Assembly (NCBI GenBank): GCA_016212735.1
Contig: JACRDZ010000198.1
Coordinates: 1-9,442, forward strand
Direction of reading: 5' to 3'
From: Candidatus Firestoneibacteriota bacterium
Lineage (GTDB): Bacteria; JACRDZ01
DNA: 9,442 nucleotides
Below the pieces are notes generated by a model, which saw only the letters and a list, made by a program, of their open reading frames with translations, did not search any database and had not been told where the DNA came from. Positions 1-6,159 of this stretch are shown one piece after another (within the stretch, counting starts at the first letter, position 1; the number at the start of each line of letters is the position of its first letter). The position numbers and the translations under genes were made by a program.

Positions 1-1
1 A

Positions 2-1441
2 AGTGAAGTAATCAGTTTGTTAGCTAATAGTGTTCCGGTTGAAGATATTGCAGCAGGACTTATACAGGCAGTTGCGCGAAGAGTTGGAAATATGGCAAAA
101 CGTTTGGGAGTAGAACCTGTTCTTGTTTTTTCAGGTGGAGTGGCAAAAAACAAAGGTGTAAGAAAAGCTATGGAGGAAATTATCGGTTATAAATTTGCTG
201 ATCTTAATTTCGATCCTCAGCTTATTGGTGCTTATGGTGCTGCTGTTTTGGCATGTGGAGATACAAAATCAATAAAAGTGAAAAAAGAACAGAAAACTTT
301 ACAGACAAATAATAAATTGAATTACTTGTTGCAGGCCAGACCTGACGAAATAACTTCTATGCGTGAATCAGGAGGGAAAACACTTGGATATTTTTGTTCT
401 TATGTTCCGGAAGAAATTGTCCATGCTATGGGAATAACACCTATTCGGTTAATACGTGGAGGCAATGTCGAAGCTTCAAATGTCGGGAATACTTATCTTA
501 CTCAAAATAGCTGCCCATTTGCAGCAAGCTGTATAGGATTTAAAGATGGGAATTATGATTTCTATTTTTCCAGCATGGATTTAATAGCTGATGCTCCCTC
601 TTGCTATCAAATGAAAAGAGTACTTGAAGTATGGGAAAAATATTTTAATTCAAAAATTATTCATATTGGATTCCCTCGAAATTTTTATGAGGAAAACGGC
701 ATTAAATATTTCATGGAAACTTTGTTTAAATTCATTGAAGAATTGGAAATCGAAACAAAAAGAAAATTAAATTCCTTATATCTTGGTGAATCGGTTTTAC
801 TTTATAACAGTATACGTGATAAACAACGGTTATTATATCAACATTTAAAATTTAATCGCATTAATTGGAGTGAATTGATTCCATTTATTCATGCCGGGTT
901 TGTTCTTGATAAACAGATGTATCTTAGTTTATTAAATGAACTAATCGCTGAAATTGAAAAAAGGCCGAAAATTGATATTAATTTACCTTTACGCATTCTT
1001 GTAACAGGCGGGATGATGGCTCCAGGTGATGAAAAACTTATAAAAATTTTTAATAGTCTTGAAATGGATTTTGCAATGGATGAATTATGTGCAGGTTCAA
1101 GAAATATATATCGCAATATTGAAGCTCCGAATATTGAAAATATCGCTCGTGCTTATCTCTCTAATGTTCCTTGCGGTGCTCTGCCATATCCATATCCTGA
1201 TTCTGATCCAAGATTAAAACATATTGAAAAACTTATTAAAGAATATCAAATAAATGGAATTCTTTATTATACTTTAAGATTTTGTGATGCATATTCTTAT
1301 AAAGCTAAACAAATAAAAGAATTTTGTGAAAAACTGAATATTCCATTTTTACATTTGCATTCCGATTTTTCCACAAGTGATGAAGGGCAATTAAAAACAA
1401 GAGTAGAAGCGTTTAAAGAATCGATATTGGCAATGAAATAA
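2..1441 (+). CDS. Activase-HgdB fusion: 2-hydroxyacyl-CoA dehydratase/benzoyl-CoA reductase family protein (5' end outside window)
   Basis: The frame is open from the first complete codon at base 2 and the upstream codons read SEVISLLA, the conserved block of dehydratase activases, so the gene starts outside the window; the in-frame TTG at 17 is not the real start. Numbering from that TTG, residues 1-80 are the C-terminal end of a BadF/BadG/HgdC-type ATPase (SGGVAKNKGV at 39-48, GAYGAAVLA at 71-79). After a short linker, residues about 106-474 are a full HgdB-like subunit. Cys166 (NSCPFAA), Cys196 (PSCYQMKR) and Cys423 (RFCDAYSY) sit where the family places its three [4Fe-4S] ligands; the ending HSDFSTSDEGQLKTRVEAF is typical. 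In this family the activase uses ATP hydrolysis to push one electron into the dehydratase cluster; here donor and acceptor share one chain. The next gene encodes the likely partner subunit, 34 bases on. Substrate unknown. Family call sure; function inferred. Confidence 0.88.
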   Translation, partial: SEVISLLANSVPVEDIAAGLIQAVARRVGNMAKRLGVEPVLVFSGGVAKNKGVRKAMEEIIGYKFADLNFDPQLIGAYGAAVLACGDTKSIKVKKEQKTLQTNNKLNYLLQARPDEITSMRESGGKTLGYFCSYVPEEIVHAMGITPIRLIRGGNVEASNVGNTYLTQNSCPFAASCIGFKDGNYDFYFSSMDLIADAPSCYQMKRVLEVWEKYFNSKIIHIGFPRNFYEENGIKYFMETLFKFIEELEIETKRKLNSLYLGESVLLYNSIRDKQRLLYQHLKFNRINWSELIPFIHAGFVLDKQMYLSLLNELIAEIEKRPKIDINLPLRILVTGGMMAPGDEKLIKIFNSLEMDFAMDELCAGSRNIYRNIEAPNIENIARAYLSNVPCGALPYPYPDSDPRLKHIEKLIKEYQINGILYYTLRFCDAYSYKAKQIKEFCEKLNIPFLHLHSDFSTSDEGQLKTRVEAFKESILAMK

Positions 1442-1475
1442 AAATTTAAAAAATTGGTACTTTCGGAGATAAATA

Positions 1476-2834
1476 ATGTTTTTTGAAAATCAAATACGTT
1501 TTGGTTTGAATGTTATTAAAAATCCACAAATTTTTCTTAACATTAAAGGCTTGCATACTATTGATGGAAGATATATTTCAAAATGGAAAATTATCCCCTA
1601 TATGGCAAAATCTCTCTATAAATTTCCTGGTCTTTATCGATATCGTATTGATCCAGGGATTAAAGGTTTAACAGAACTTATCTACCTTATTCTCAGTGCC
1701 CCGGAACGCGTACATGAAATGCAGAAAAAAGGGAAAATCGTTATTGGAAAATGGGCTGTAAATCCTACTGATTTATATTATAGCAGCGGTGCTATTGCGC
1801 TTGATCCGTTTTTTTTATCATTCTGTTATATGCTGGCTACTGATAGCAATGAACTTGCTATACGCGGGAGAGCAGAATTATCTCCTGATGCATGTCCGGC
1901 ACAAGCAGCAGCATATATCGCATTAACACAAAATCTTGTTCATCTCAATTGTTTCTATCCTTTTATCGGTCCATGGTGCTACGATTCACAATATTGCTTT
2001 GAATCGCTACGTGCAAAATTTAAAGGATATTTTGGTGGTCAGCCGTCGATGCCTAATAAAGGATATTATAAATTAACTCTTGAGTATTTAATTGGAGAAA
2101 TAAAAAACTTTTATAAAAGAGTTGAAGAATTGACACACATACCATACAACCCTGAAAGATTACGCCATGAATTTATTTTTGAAAATAAAATGAGAAAAAT
2201 CTTAAGAGAAGCGCATCATATGATGCTTGGGGATGTTGTCCCAATGGGAAGTCTTGAGCTTATATTGCTTACTTTTCTTGCGTGCGACTGGGTATCGGAT
2301 CCAATAGCTGCATATGAAATGATGGAATTAATGATTAATGATTTGAGAAAACGTGTGAAAGCGGGTGTTTTTGGTCGAGGAGTGAGTAAAAATCCTGTTC
2401 GACTTTTAATTTCCGGTATTGCATGGGGTGATCTTGGAGTTTATAATATAGTTGATGATTTAGGTGGTGTAATTATAGGTTCAGAATGTGTAATAAGTAC
2501 TTATTGGAAAGATATTAATAATAATCCTGATAAAGATCCGATTGAAATTTTAGCAGAACGCTTTATGGAAGTTCCATATACATATACCGGCCAGGAAAAA
2601 GCAATGTGGACAGTAGAAAATATTAAACAGATGAAAAATTTGGACGGAGTAATAATAAATATTAATTTTGGATGTAATTATGTTGCTGCAAATACCAGAA
2701 TACTCCAGGATACAATAAAAAAAGAAACAGGAATGCCGGTATTGGTGATTGATTCGGATCTGCCCGGAGAAAACAGAGAACAGATAAGAACGCGCATAGG
2801 TGCATTTATTGAAATGATAAAACAGAAAAAATAG
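1476..2834 (+). CDS. 2-hydroxyacyl-CoA dehydratase/benzoyl-CoA reductase-like second subunit
   Basis: This 452-residue protein belongs to the HgdA/HgdB-like dehydratase family but is divergent. Cys140 (DACPAQAA), Cys168 (GPWCYDS) and Cys400 (NFGCNYVAA) have the spacing of the three conserved cluster cysteines (first pair 28 residues apart, against 30 in the upstream protein), so it can probably bind its own [4Fe-4S] cluster. The C-terminus (VIDSDLPGENREQIRTRIGAF) matches the family's ending. About the first 90 residues do not resemble a motif I know. The ATG is preceded by GGAGA at 1465-1469 with a 6-base gap. It follows the activase-fused subunit by 34 bases and is probably cotranscribed; together they would form the heterodimer seen in this enzyme class. 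Substrate could be a 2-hydroxyacyl-CoA, an aromatic acyl-CoA, or something else as for double-cubane proteins; the sequence does not decide. Confidence 0.82.
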   Translation: MFFENQIRFGLNVIKNPQIFLNIKGLHTIDGRYISKWKIIPYMAKSLYKFPGLYRYRIDPGIKGLTELIYLILSAPERVHEMQKKGKIVIGKWAVNPTDLYYSSGAIALDPFFLSFCYMLATDSNELAIRGRAELSPDACPAQAAAYIALTQNLVHLNCFYPFIGPWCYDSQYCFESLRAKFKGYFGGQPSMPNKGYYKLTLEYLIGEIKNFYKRVEELTHIPYNPERLRHEFIFENKMRKILREAHHMMLGDVVPMGSLELILLTFLACDWVSDPIAAYEMMELMINDLRKRVKAGVFGRGVSKNPVRLLISGIAWGDLGVYNIVDDLGGVIIGSECVISTYWKDINNNPDKDPIEILAERFMEVPYTYTGQEKAMWTVENIKQMKNLDGVIININFGCNYVAANTRILQDTIKKETGMPVLVIDSDLPGENREQIRTRIGAFIEMIKQKK

Positions 2835-2838
2835 AACA

Positions 2839-3027
2839 TTTTAGCCACAAAGGCACAAAGTAAAGCTATTCGAAATAATTTAAAGTATAGGAATTTGAAA
2901 GTTTGGTAATAACGCCTCATAAATGAGGCAACTACATGTTCATCAGTGTAGTTGCTCGATTTATCGAGCCTAATTTAAATCTTAAAAATTTTGTATCTTT
3001 GTGCCCATGTGTCTTCGTGGCATAAAA
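2839..3027. repeat. Repeat element: imperfect terminal inverted repeats enclosing three hairpins
   Basis: The left arm (2839-2860, TTTTA-GCCAC-AAA-GGCACAAAG) is the inverse of the right arm (2997-3027). GGCACAAAG at 2852-2860 pairs perfectly with CTTTGTGCC at 2997-3005, and GCCAC at 2844-2848 with GTGGC at 3017-3021. The right arm has about eight extra bases between these blocks, as if one short internal unit was gained or lost. Inside lies a three-hairpin block (2914-2969). The element fills almost the whole gap between two genes: it starts 5 bases after the upstream stop codon and ends 22 bases before the next start. No ORF for a transposase is present, so it is a non-autonomous, MITE-like or other dispersed repeat. 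Copy number cannot be seen from one window. Confidence 0.7.
2914..2969. repeat. Block of three contiguous perfect 7-bp hairpins
   Basis: Three stems follow each other with no spacer: GCCTCAT/ATGAGGC with a 2-base loop (2914-2929), AACTACA/TGTAGTT with a 10-base loop (2930-2953), and GCTCGAT/ATCGAGC with a 2-base loop (2954-2969). All three are perfect. No T-run follows, so a simple intrinsic terminator is unlikely. The block would fold equally in DNA (extruded or single-stranded) or in RNA on either strand. Confidence 0.75.
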
Positions 3028-3049
3028 TTGTTTTTTTAATCGGTGTTCT

Positions 3050-4453
3050 ATGGATATTTTCAAAAAAAATTTAATTCATAATAATAATATACCTGTCAAA
3101 GAAGACAAAATTTGCGACAGTGATTTTGAAAAAATTATTGAAGCTGGAAGATGGGCTCCAAGTCCATTTAATTCTCAGCCATGGGAATATCTTTTAATGG
3201 AAGATAAATCTCTAAAAGAAAAAGTTTTTGAGTTTATAAAACAATCGGATAATAAAATAAATATTGAAAAAAACGGAAAAATTATTTTAAAATCCTCTAA
3301 AACTCTCATAATATTATATAATACAACAAGAATGGACCCGGGAAAAAATGCAAATACATTGGGATTTATTTGTCTTGGAGCATTTTTAAGCAATATTCAT
3401 TTAACATCTGCTGCTCTTAATATAAAAATCGAGTCAGAGTATTTTTCTTTACAAACAAAAAAAATAAAAAATAACCTAAAACAACTATTTAAAATACCCG
3501 AACATATTGAAATTATAATGATTTTAGGTATGTGGTATATCGATAATGCATATACTTATGATTTTACAATTGAAAATTTTTCAGAAATTATATCCACAAA
3601 TATATATAAAGATAGATATCCCACTCAATATCAATTCAAAAACATTGAACAAAACACTTATGTTGTGGATGATGTTTTATCTCTTATAGAGCGCAGAAAA
3701 TCTTATAGGAAAAAGTTTTTACAGGAAGATATATCCCCTGAACATGAATCTGCTTTACTAAAATCAGCATTATATGTCCCTTCCTTTTCCTCTGAAAATA
3801 AACTTGCATGGAAATTGATTTTATTAAAGGATTATAATATACGCAATAAAATGGCAGACCTGATACAAAAAAATGCAAATGAAATGTATATGGATGACCG
3901 CTATTTTTCTAAGATGAAAGAATGGATTAGCTTTTCAGATAAAGATATTAATTCACGAAAAGATGGAATATTTATTCATATGTTTCTAAAATATTTAAAT
4001 ATATTATTTGAGCTTGGAATTAAAACAATGGATATATCCTTCTTTAATTTCCTAAAAAAGATTATGGTGAAAAATTTTTCCAGAGCATTTTTTCATGATC
4101 TTGTTCTGACCTCACCTGTATTAATTGGGATAATTCATGATTCAAGAGATATACAAAATACAAAAGAAGAATATCAAATAAATTTGATTAGTATTGGTGC
4201 AGCACTTCAAAATATTTTACTTTCTTCGACTTCAATGGGTATTGGAGCACAATTTCTTTCTATTCTTTTTGATACTGAAGAAAGTAAACAAAAAGTTATT
4301 AACGAATTAAACCTTCCTGCGTATTTTGATATTGTTGATATGATTCGAATCGGTTATATAGACACTGATGCTTATCCTCCGCAATATCTTACAGTACAAA
4401 GTAATGTTAGAATCCCATCCAATAAAATTTTTCATGAAAATTATTACAAATGA
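3050..4453 (+). CDS. Tandem (two-domain) nitroreductase-family protein
   Basis: At 467 residues this is twice the usual nitroreductase length and contains two diverged copies of the fold. The first (about 15-185) has RWAPSPFNSQPWE at 34-46, the conserved Pro-Ser/Asn flavin- and substrate-site segment, but its N-terminus (KKNLIHNNN) lacks the Arg-x-Ser-x-Arg FMN-phosphate motif. The second (about 208-455) has that motif (RRKSYR, 215-220) while the Pro-Ser segment is altered to PSFSSENKLAW (244-254); it keeps a typical LQNILLSSTSMGIGAQF helix. Nitroreductases are domain-swapped dimers with FMN at the interface, so this may be an internal pseudodimer with one site. Expected: an FMN-dependent NAD(P)H or ferredoxin oxidoreductase, substrate unknown. 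No clear Shine-Dalgarno precedes the ATG, and no other in-frame start suggests itself before the repeat, so the start is less sure. Convergent with another nitroreductase gene. Confidence 0.75.
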   Translation: MDIFKKNLIHNNNIPVKEDKICDSDFEKIIEAGRWAPSPFNSQPWEYLLMEDKSLKEKVFEFIKQSDNKINIEKNGKIILKSSKTLIILYNTTRMDPGKNANTLGFICLGAFLSNIHLTSAALNIKIESEYFSLQTKKIKNNLKQLFKIPEHIEIIMILGMWYIDNAYTYDFTIENFSEIISTNIYKDRYPTQYQFKNIEQNTYVVDDVLSLIERRKSYRKKFLQEDISPEHESALLKSALYVPSFSSENKLAWKLILLKDYNIRNKMADLIQKNANEMYMDDRYFSKMKEWISFSDKDINSRKDGIFIHMFLKYLNILFELGIKTMDISFFNFLKKIMVKNFSRAFFHDLVLTSPVLIGIIHDSRDIQNTKEEYQINLISIGAALQNILLSSTSMGIGAQFLSILFDTEESKQKVINELNLPAYFDIVDMIRIGYIDTDAYPPQYLTVQSNVRIPSNKIFHENYYK

Positions 4454-4471
4454 ATATGACAAACCTGATTA

Positions 4472-4497
4472 GTTTGGGTATATAAACAAACCCAGAC
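4472..4497. terminator. Possible bidirectional terminator between convergent genes
   Basis: GTTTGGGT (4472-4479) pairs with ACCCAGAC (4490-4497) over eight positions including one G-U, with a 10-base loop. It lies 18 bases after the plus-strand stop and 20 bases after the minus-strand stop. The T-tracts on both sides are poor, so it may work weakly or with Rho. Confidence 0.4.
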
Positions 4498-4517
4498 CTC
4501 AATTCTTTAAAATATGT

Positions 4518-5396
4518 TTATATTGTAAAAATTTCTCTGCTATTTCGAGGTAGTTTAATATTAATTCTATATTTTGGATAACCAACCATTATTGCTCCAT
4601 AAATTTTTCTGGATTTATCCAATCCAATAAATTTATTAATTTTTTGTGAGTTCATATTCGCAGCGGATATGAGTTGTCCTGCCCAGCATGTACCCAATCC
4701 CAGAGTCAATGCTACAAGCTCCATATTTCGTATGGCAATTGCACTATTAGTATATCCAAGCGAATTCATTTTAAGACCATGTACCAATATTAATGTGTGT
4801 GCATTACGCAAAATCATGCCTTTTAGTTCGTTATTTTCTCTACGTTGTTTTATTATTTTATGTGTATTTTTATAATGTGCAGTTAATTCATTCCCATATT
4901 TTATTGAAAGAAGTTTTCCAATAAATCCATTATCAGAAAAAAATTTAACACCACCATTCCATAATAAATCAATAACCAGTTCTTCCAGATCATTTAATTT
5001 TTTCTCATTATTGATAATAGAAAACTGTTCGGTTTGTAAATTTCCTGAAGTCCCTGCATAAATTGCTGATTCAATCATCTGATCGATTAAATCTTTTGCT
5101 ACTGGGTCGGACTTAAAACATCGCACTGAATGTCTTGAAAAAATTAAATTTTTAATATCATATGTTGTAATGTTAATTTTATGTAATTTTTCAAGATTAA
5201 CACTAGCAATTGATTCATGATATATCGCTTTAAGAGGACACAGCGCAACACAATGAGCACATTTATTGCAAAAATCCGGATATCTTACAGTAATAACTTT
5301 TTTATCGGGTATTCTATCTAATTTAAATACATAACATGGACAAACATCATAACAAATTCCGCAATTATTACAAATATTTTTATTAATTTGAATCAT
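4518..5396 (-). CDS. Ferredoxin-nitroreductase fusion (2[4Fe-4S] domain plus nitroreductase domain)
   Basis: The 292-residue protein begins with a bacterial-type ferredoxin domain with two complete C-x2-C-x2-C-x3-C-P motifs (Cys9, 12, 15, 19 and Cys43, 46, 49, 53), so two [4Fe-4S] clusters are expected. From about residue 80 a nitroreductase-family domain follows: SRHSVR fits the FMN-phosphate motif, GNLQTEQFSII the substrate-side loop, and LGLGTCWAGQL and GAIMVGYPKYR are the usual C-terminal blocks. This architecture is a known family in anaerobes; the clusters presumably feed electrons to the FMN. It is soluble, with no signal peptide or membrane segment. The ATG is preceded on its strand by AAGGA (5402-5406) at good spacing. 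It is divergent from the small ferredoxin operon and shares its promoter region. Substrate is unknown; nitroaromatic reduction should not be assumed. Confidence 0.88.
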   Translation of the reverse strand: MIQINKNICNNCGICYDVCPCYVFKLDRIPDKKVITVRYPDFCNKCAHCVALCPLKAIYHESIASVNLEKLHKINITTYDIKNLIFSRHSVRCFKSDPVAKDLIDQMIESAIYAGTSGNLQTEQFSIINNEKKLNDLEELVIDLLWNGGVKFFSDNGFIGKLLSIKYGNELTAHYKNTHKIIKQRRENNELKGMILRNAHTLILVHGLKMNSLGYTNSAIAIRNMELVALTLGLGTCWAGQLISAANMNSQKINKFIGLDKSRKIYGAIMVGYPKYRINIKLPRNSREIFTI

Positions 5397-5455
5397 TTTA
5401 GTCCTTAAAAATTTTGAATCAGGATAAATTTTTCTAATTGGTGGGGGAGAATAAG

Positions 5456-5475
5456 ATTTAGGGCAAAACCTAAAT
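5456..5475 (-). promoter_or_regulatory. Leader hairpin upstream of the ferredoxin-nitroreductase gene
   Basis: ATTTAGG (5456-5462) and CCTAAAT (5469-5475) form a perfect 7-bp stem with a 6-base loop. If the minus-strand promoter at 5502-5530 is used, this hairpin lies close to the 5' end of a leader about 100 bases long. It may stabilise the transcript; I see no known riboswitch pattern. Confidence 0.3.
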
Positions 5476-5501
5476 ATACTAAAAAAATAATTTTATTTAA
5501 A

Positions 5502-5530
5502 AGTATAACTCAAAGCATAAAATATGTCAA
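5502..5530 (-). promoter_or_regulatory. Sigma-70-type promoter for the ferredoxin-nitroreductase gene
   Basis: On the minus strand TTGACA (5530-5525) is separated by exactly 17 bases from TATACT (5507-5502), a near-consensus pair. It points at the ferredoxin-nitroreductase gene that begins at 5396, giving a leader of roughly 100 bases. Confidence 0.65.
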
Positions 5531-5540
5531 TTTGATTGAC
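5526..5540. promoter_or_regulatory. Candidate operator palindrome covering both -35 boxes
   Basis: GTCAATTTGATTGAC is a perfect inverted repeat (6-base arms, 3-base centre). It overlaps the minus-strand -35 box and both possible plus-strand -35 boxes. Either a regulator binds here or the symmetry simply reflects two back-to-back -35 hexamers. Confidence 0.4.
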
Positions 5541-5560
5541 TTTTATATAAATATTATGAT
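5532..5560 (+). promoter_or_regulatory. Promoter for the ferredoxin-ybaB-recR operon
   Basis: TTGATT (5532-5537) is followed after 17 bases by TATGAT (5555-5560). An alternative is TTGACT (5536-5541) with TATGTT (5560-5565), 18 bases apart. Both give a leader of about 50 bases before the ferredoxin start. Confidence 0.5.
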
Positions 5561-5605
5561 ATGTTTAAAAGAATTCTATATATTTTTTATATCTACGCAG
5601 ACTCT

Positions 5606-5612
5606 AAGGAGG
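5606..5612 (+). promoter_or_regulatory. Strong ribosome binding site that fixes the ferredoxin start
   Basis: AAGGAGG lies 8 bases before the ATG at 5621. An in-frame ATG at 5561 would add 20 residues, but it overlaps the predicted promoter and has no such site, so 5621 is preferred. Confidence 0.85.
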
Positions 5613-5620
5613 AAATATTA

Positions 5621-5806
5621 ATGGGAATAAAGATAAATATAAAAAAATGCACTGGTGAGGGGACATGTGTAACTGTTTGTCCGGTTGACCCGAATGTTTT
5701 TGAAATTAAAGATGGGAAAGCACGTATAATAAATCCTGAGGCATGTATTGAATGCGGTACATGTGTTGAAAGTTGTCCTGAAAAATGTTTGATATTAGAA
5801 GAATAG
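5621..5806 (+). CDS. Small ferredoxin with Glu replacing a cluster cysteine (7Fe/8Fe type)
   Basis: A 61-residue electron carrier of the two-cluster ferredoxin fold. The second motif is complete (C-x2-C-x2-C-x3-C-P in ACIECGTCVESCP). The first reads KCTGEGTCVTVCP: the second cysteine is replaced by Glu. In Desulfovibrio africanus ferredoxin III, Asp occupies this place and the site holds a [3Fe-4S] cluster that can convert to [4Fe-4S]; the length and surrounding residues here are also alike. I infer a similar labile site with Glu. It is the first gene of a likely operon with ybaB and recR (35-base gap) and is divergent from the ferredoxin-nitroreductase gene, a possible partner, as is the activase-linked dehydratase to the left. 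The actual redox partner is not shown by the sequence. Confidence 0.88.
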   Translation: MGIKINIKKCTGEGTCVTVCPVDPNVFEIKDGKARIINPEACIECGTCVESCPEKCLILEE

Positions 5807-5841
5807 CAAATTAAATTGAAATAATAAGGAGACAAATTAAA

Positions 5842-6159
5842 ATGGGAAAACATGGAATGGATGGAATGCTGAAAAAAGTTCAGCAAATGCAGTTTGAGAT
5901 GAATAAAATACAAAAGGAACTCGAAAATAAAGTTATAGAAGTATCAACCGGAGGAGGAATGGTAAATATCTCCATAAACGGTAAACAGGAAGTATTAAAA
6001 ATTAAAATAGAAAAAGAAGTTGTAAAATCTGATGATATAGAAATGTTAGAAGATTTAATTCTTTCAGGTGTTAATGAAGCTATAAGAGCGTCATTGAAAA
6101 TGGTAGAAAATGAAATGCGCGGTATTTCCAGTGGATTAAATATTCCAGGTCTTATATAA
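5842..6159 (+). CDS. ybaB: YbaB/EbfC family nucleoid-associated protein
   Basis: The 105-residue protein has the family's normal length and layout: a Met/Gln-rich N-terminal helix (about 8-32, LKKVQQMQFEMNKIQKEL), then the signature STGGGMVNISINGKQEV (35-51), an acidic helix, and a Met/Gly-rich C-terminus. YbaB/EbfC proteins form tweezer-like dimers that bind DNA and are commonly found directly before recR. AAGGAG at 5826-5831 precedes the ATG by 10 bases. Its stop overlaps the recR start by one base, which implies translational coupling. dnaX, which often precedes ybaB, is replaced here by a ferredoxin gene. Role in recombination or nucleoid organisation is from family knowledge. Confidence 0.93.
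   Translation: MGKHGMDGMLKKVQQMQFEMNKIQKELENKVIEVSTGGGMVNISINGKQEVLKIKIEKEVVKSDDIEMLEDLILSGVNEAIRASLKMVENEMRGISSGLNIPGLI

Noticed and set aside
889..1116. Minus-strand open frame inside the activase-HgdB gene
   Set aside because: It lies wholly opposite a well-conserved coding region with recognised motifs, and has no ribosome site or family resemblance.
2678..2920. Minus-strand open frame of 80 codons
   Set aside because: It overlaps the end of the dehydratase subunit and runs into the repeat element; the translation is low-complexity hydrophobic and shows no motif. It is an antisense shadow.
2914..2969. Cloverleaf-like fold as a tRNA gene
   Set aside because: Three adjacent stems recall a tRNA, but the block is only 56 bases, the stems are all 7 bp without connecting bases, there is no closing acceptor stem, no TTC-A T-loop pattern and no anticodon-like 7-base loop.
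5397..5500. Riboswitch in the leader of the ferredoxin-nitroreductase gene
   Set aside because: Only one short hairpin is evident; there is no multi-helix core or terminator/antiterminator pair of a class I know.
5561..5620. Upstream ATG extending the ferredoxin by 20 residues
   Set aside because: The extension overlaps the predicted promoter, lacks a ribosome site, and would precede the usual ferredoxin N-terminus; AAGGAGG at 5606-5612 supports the start at 5621.
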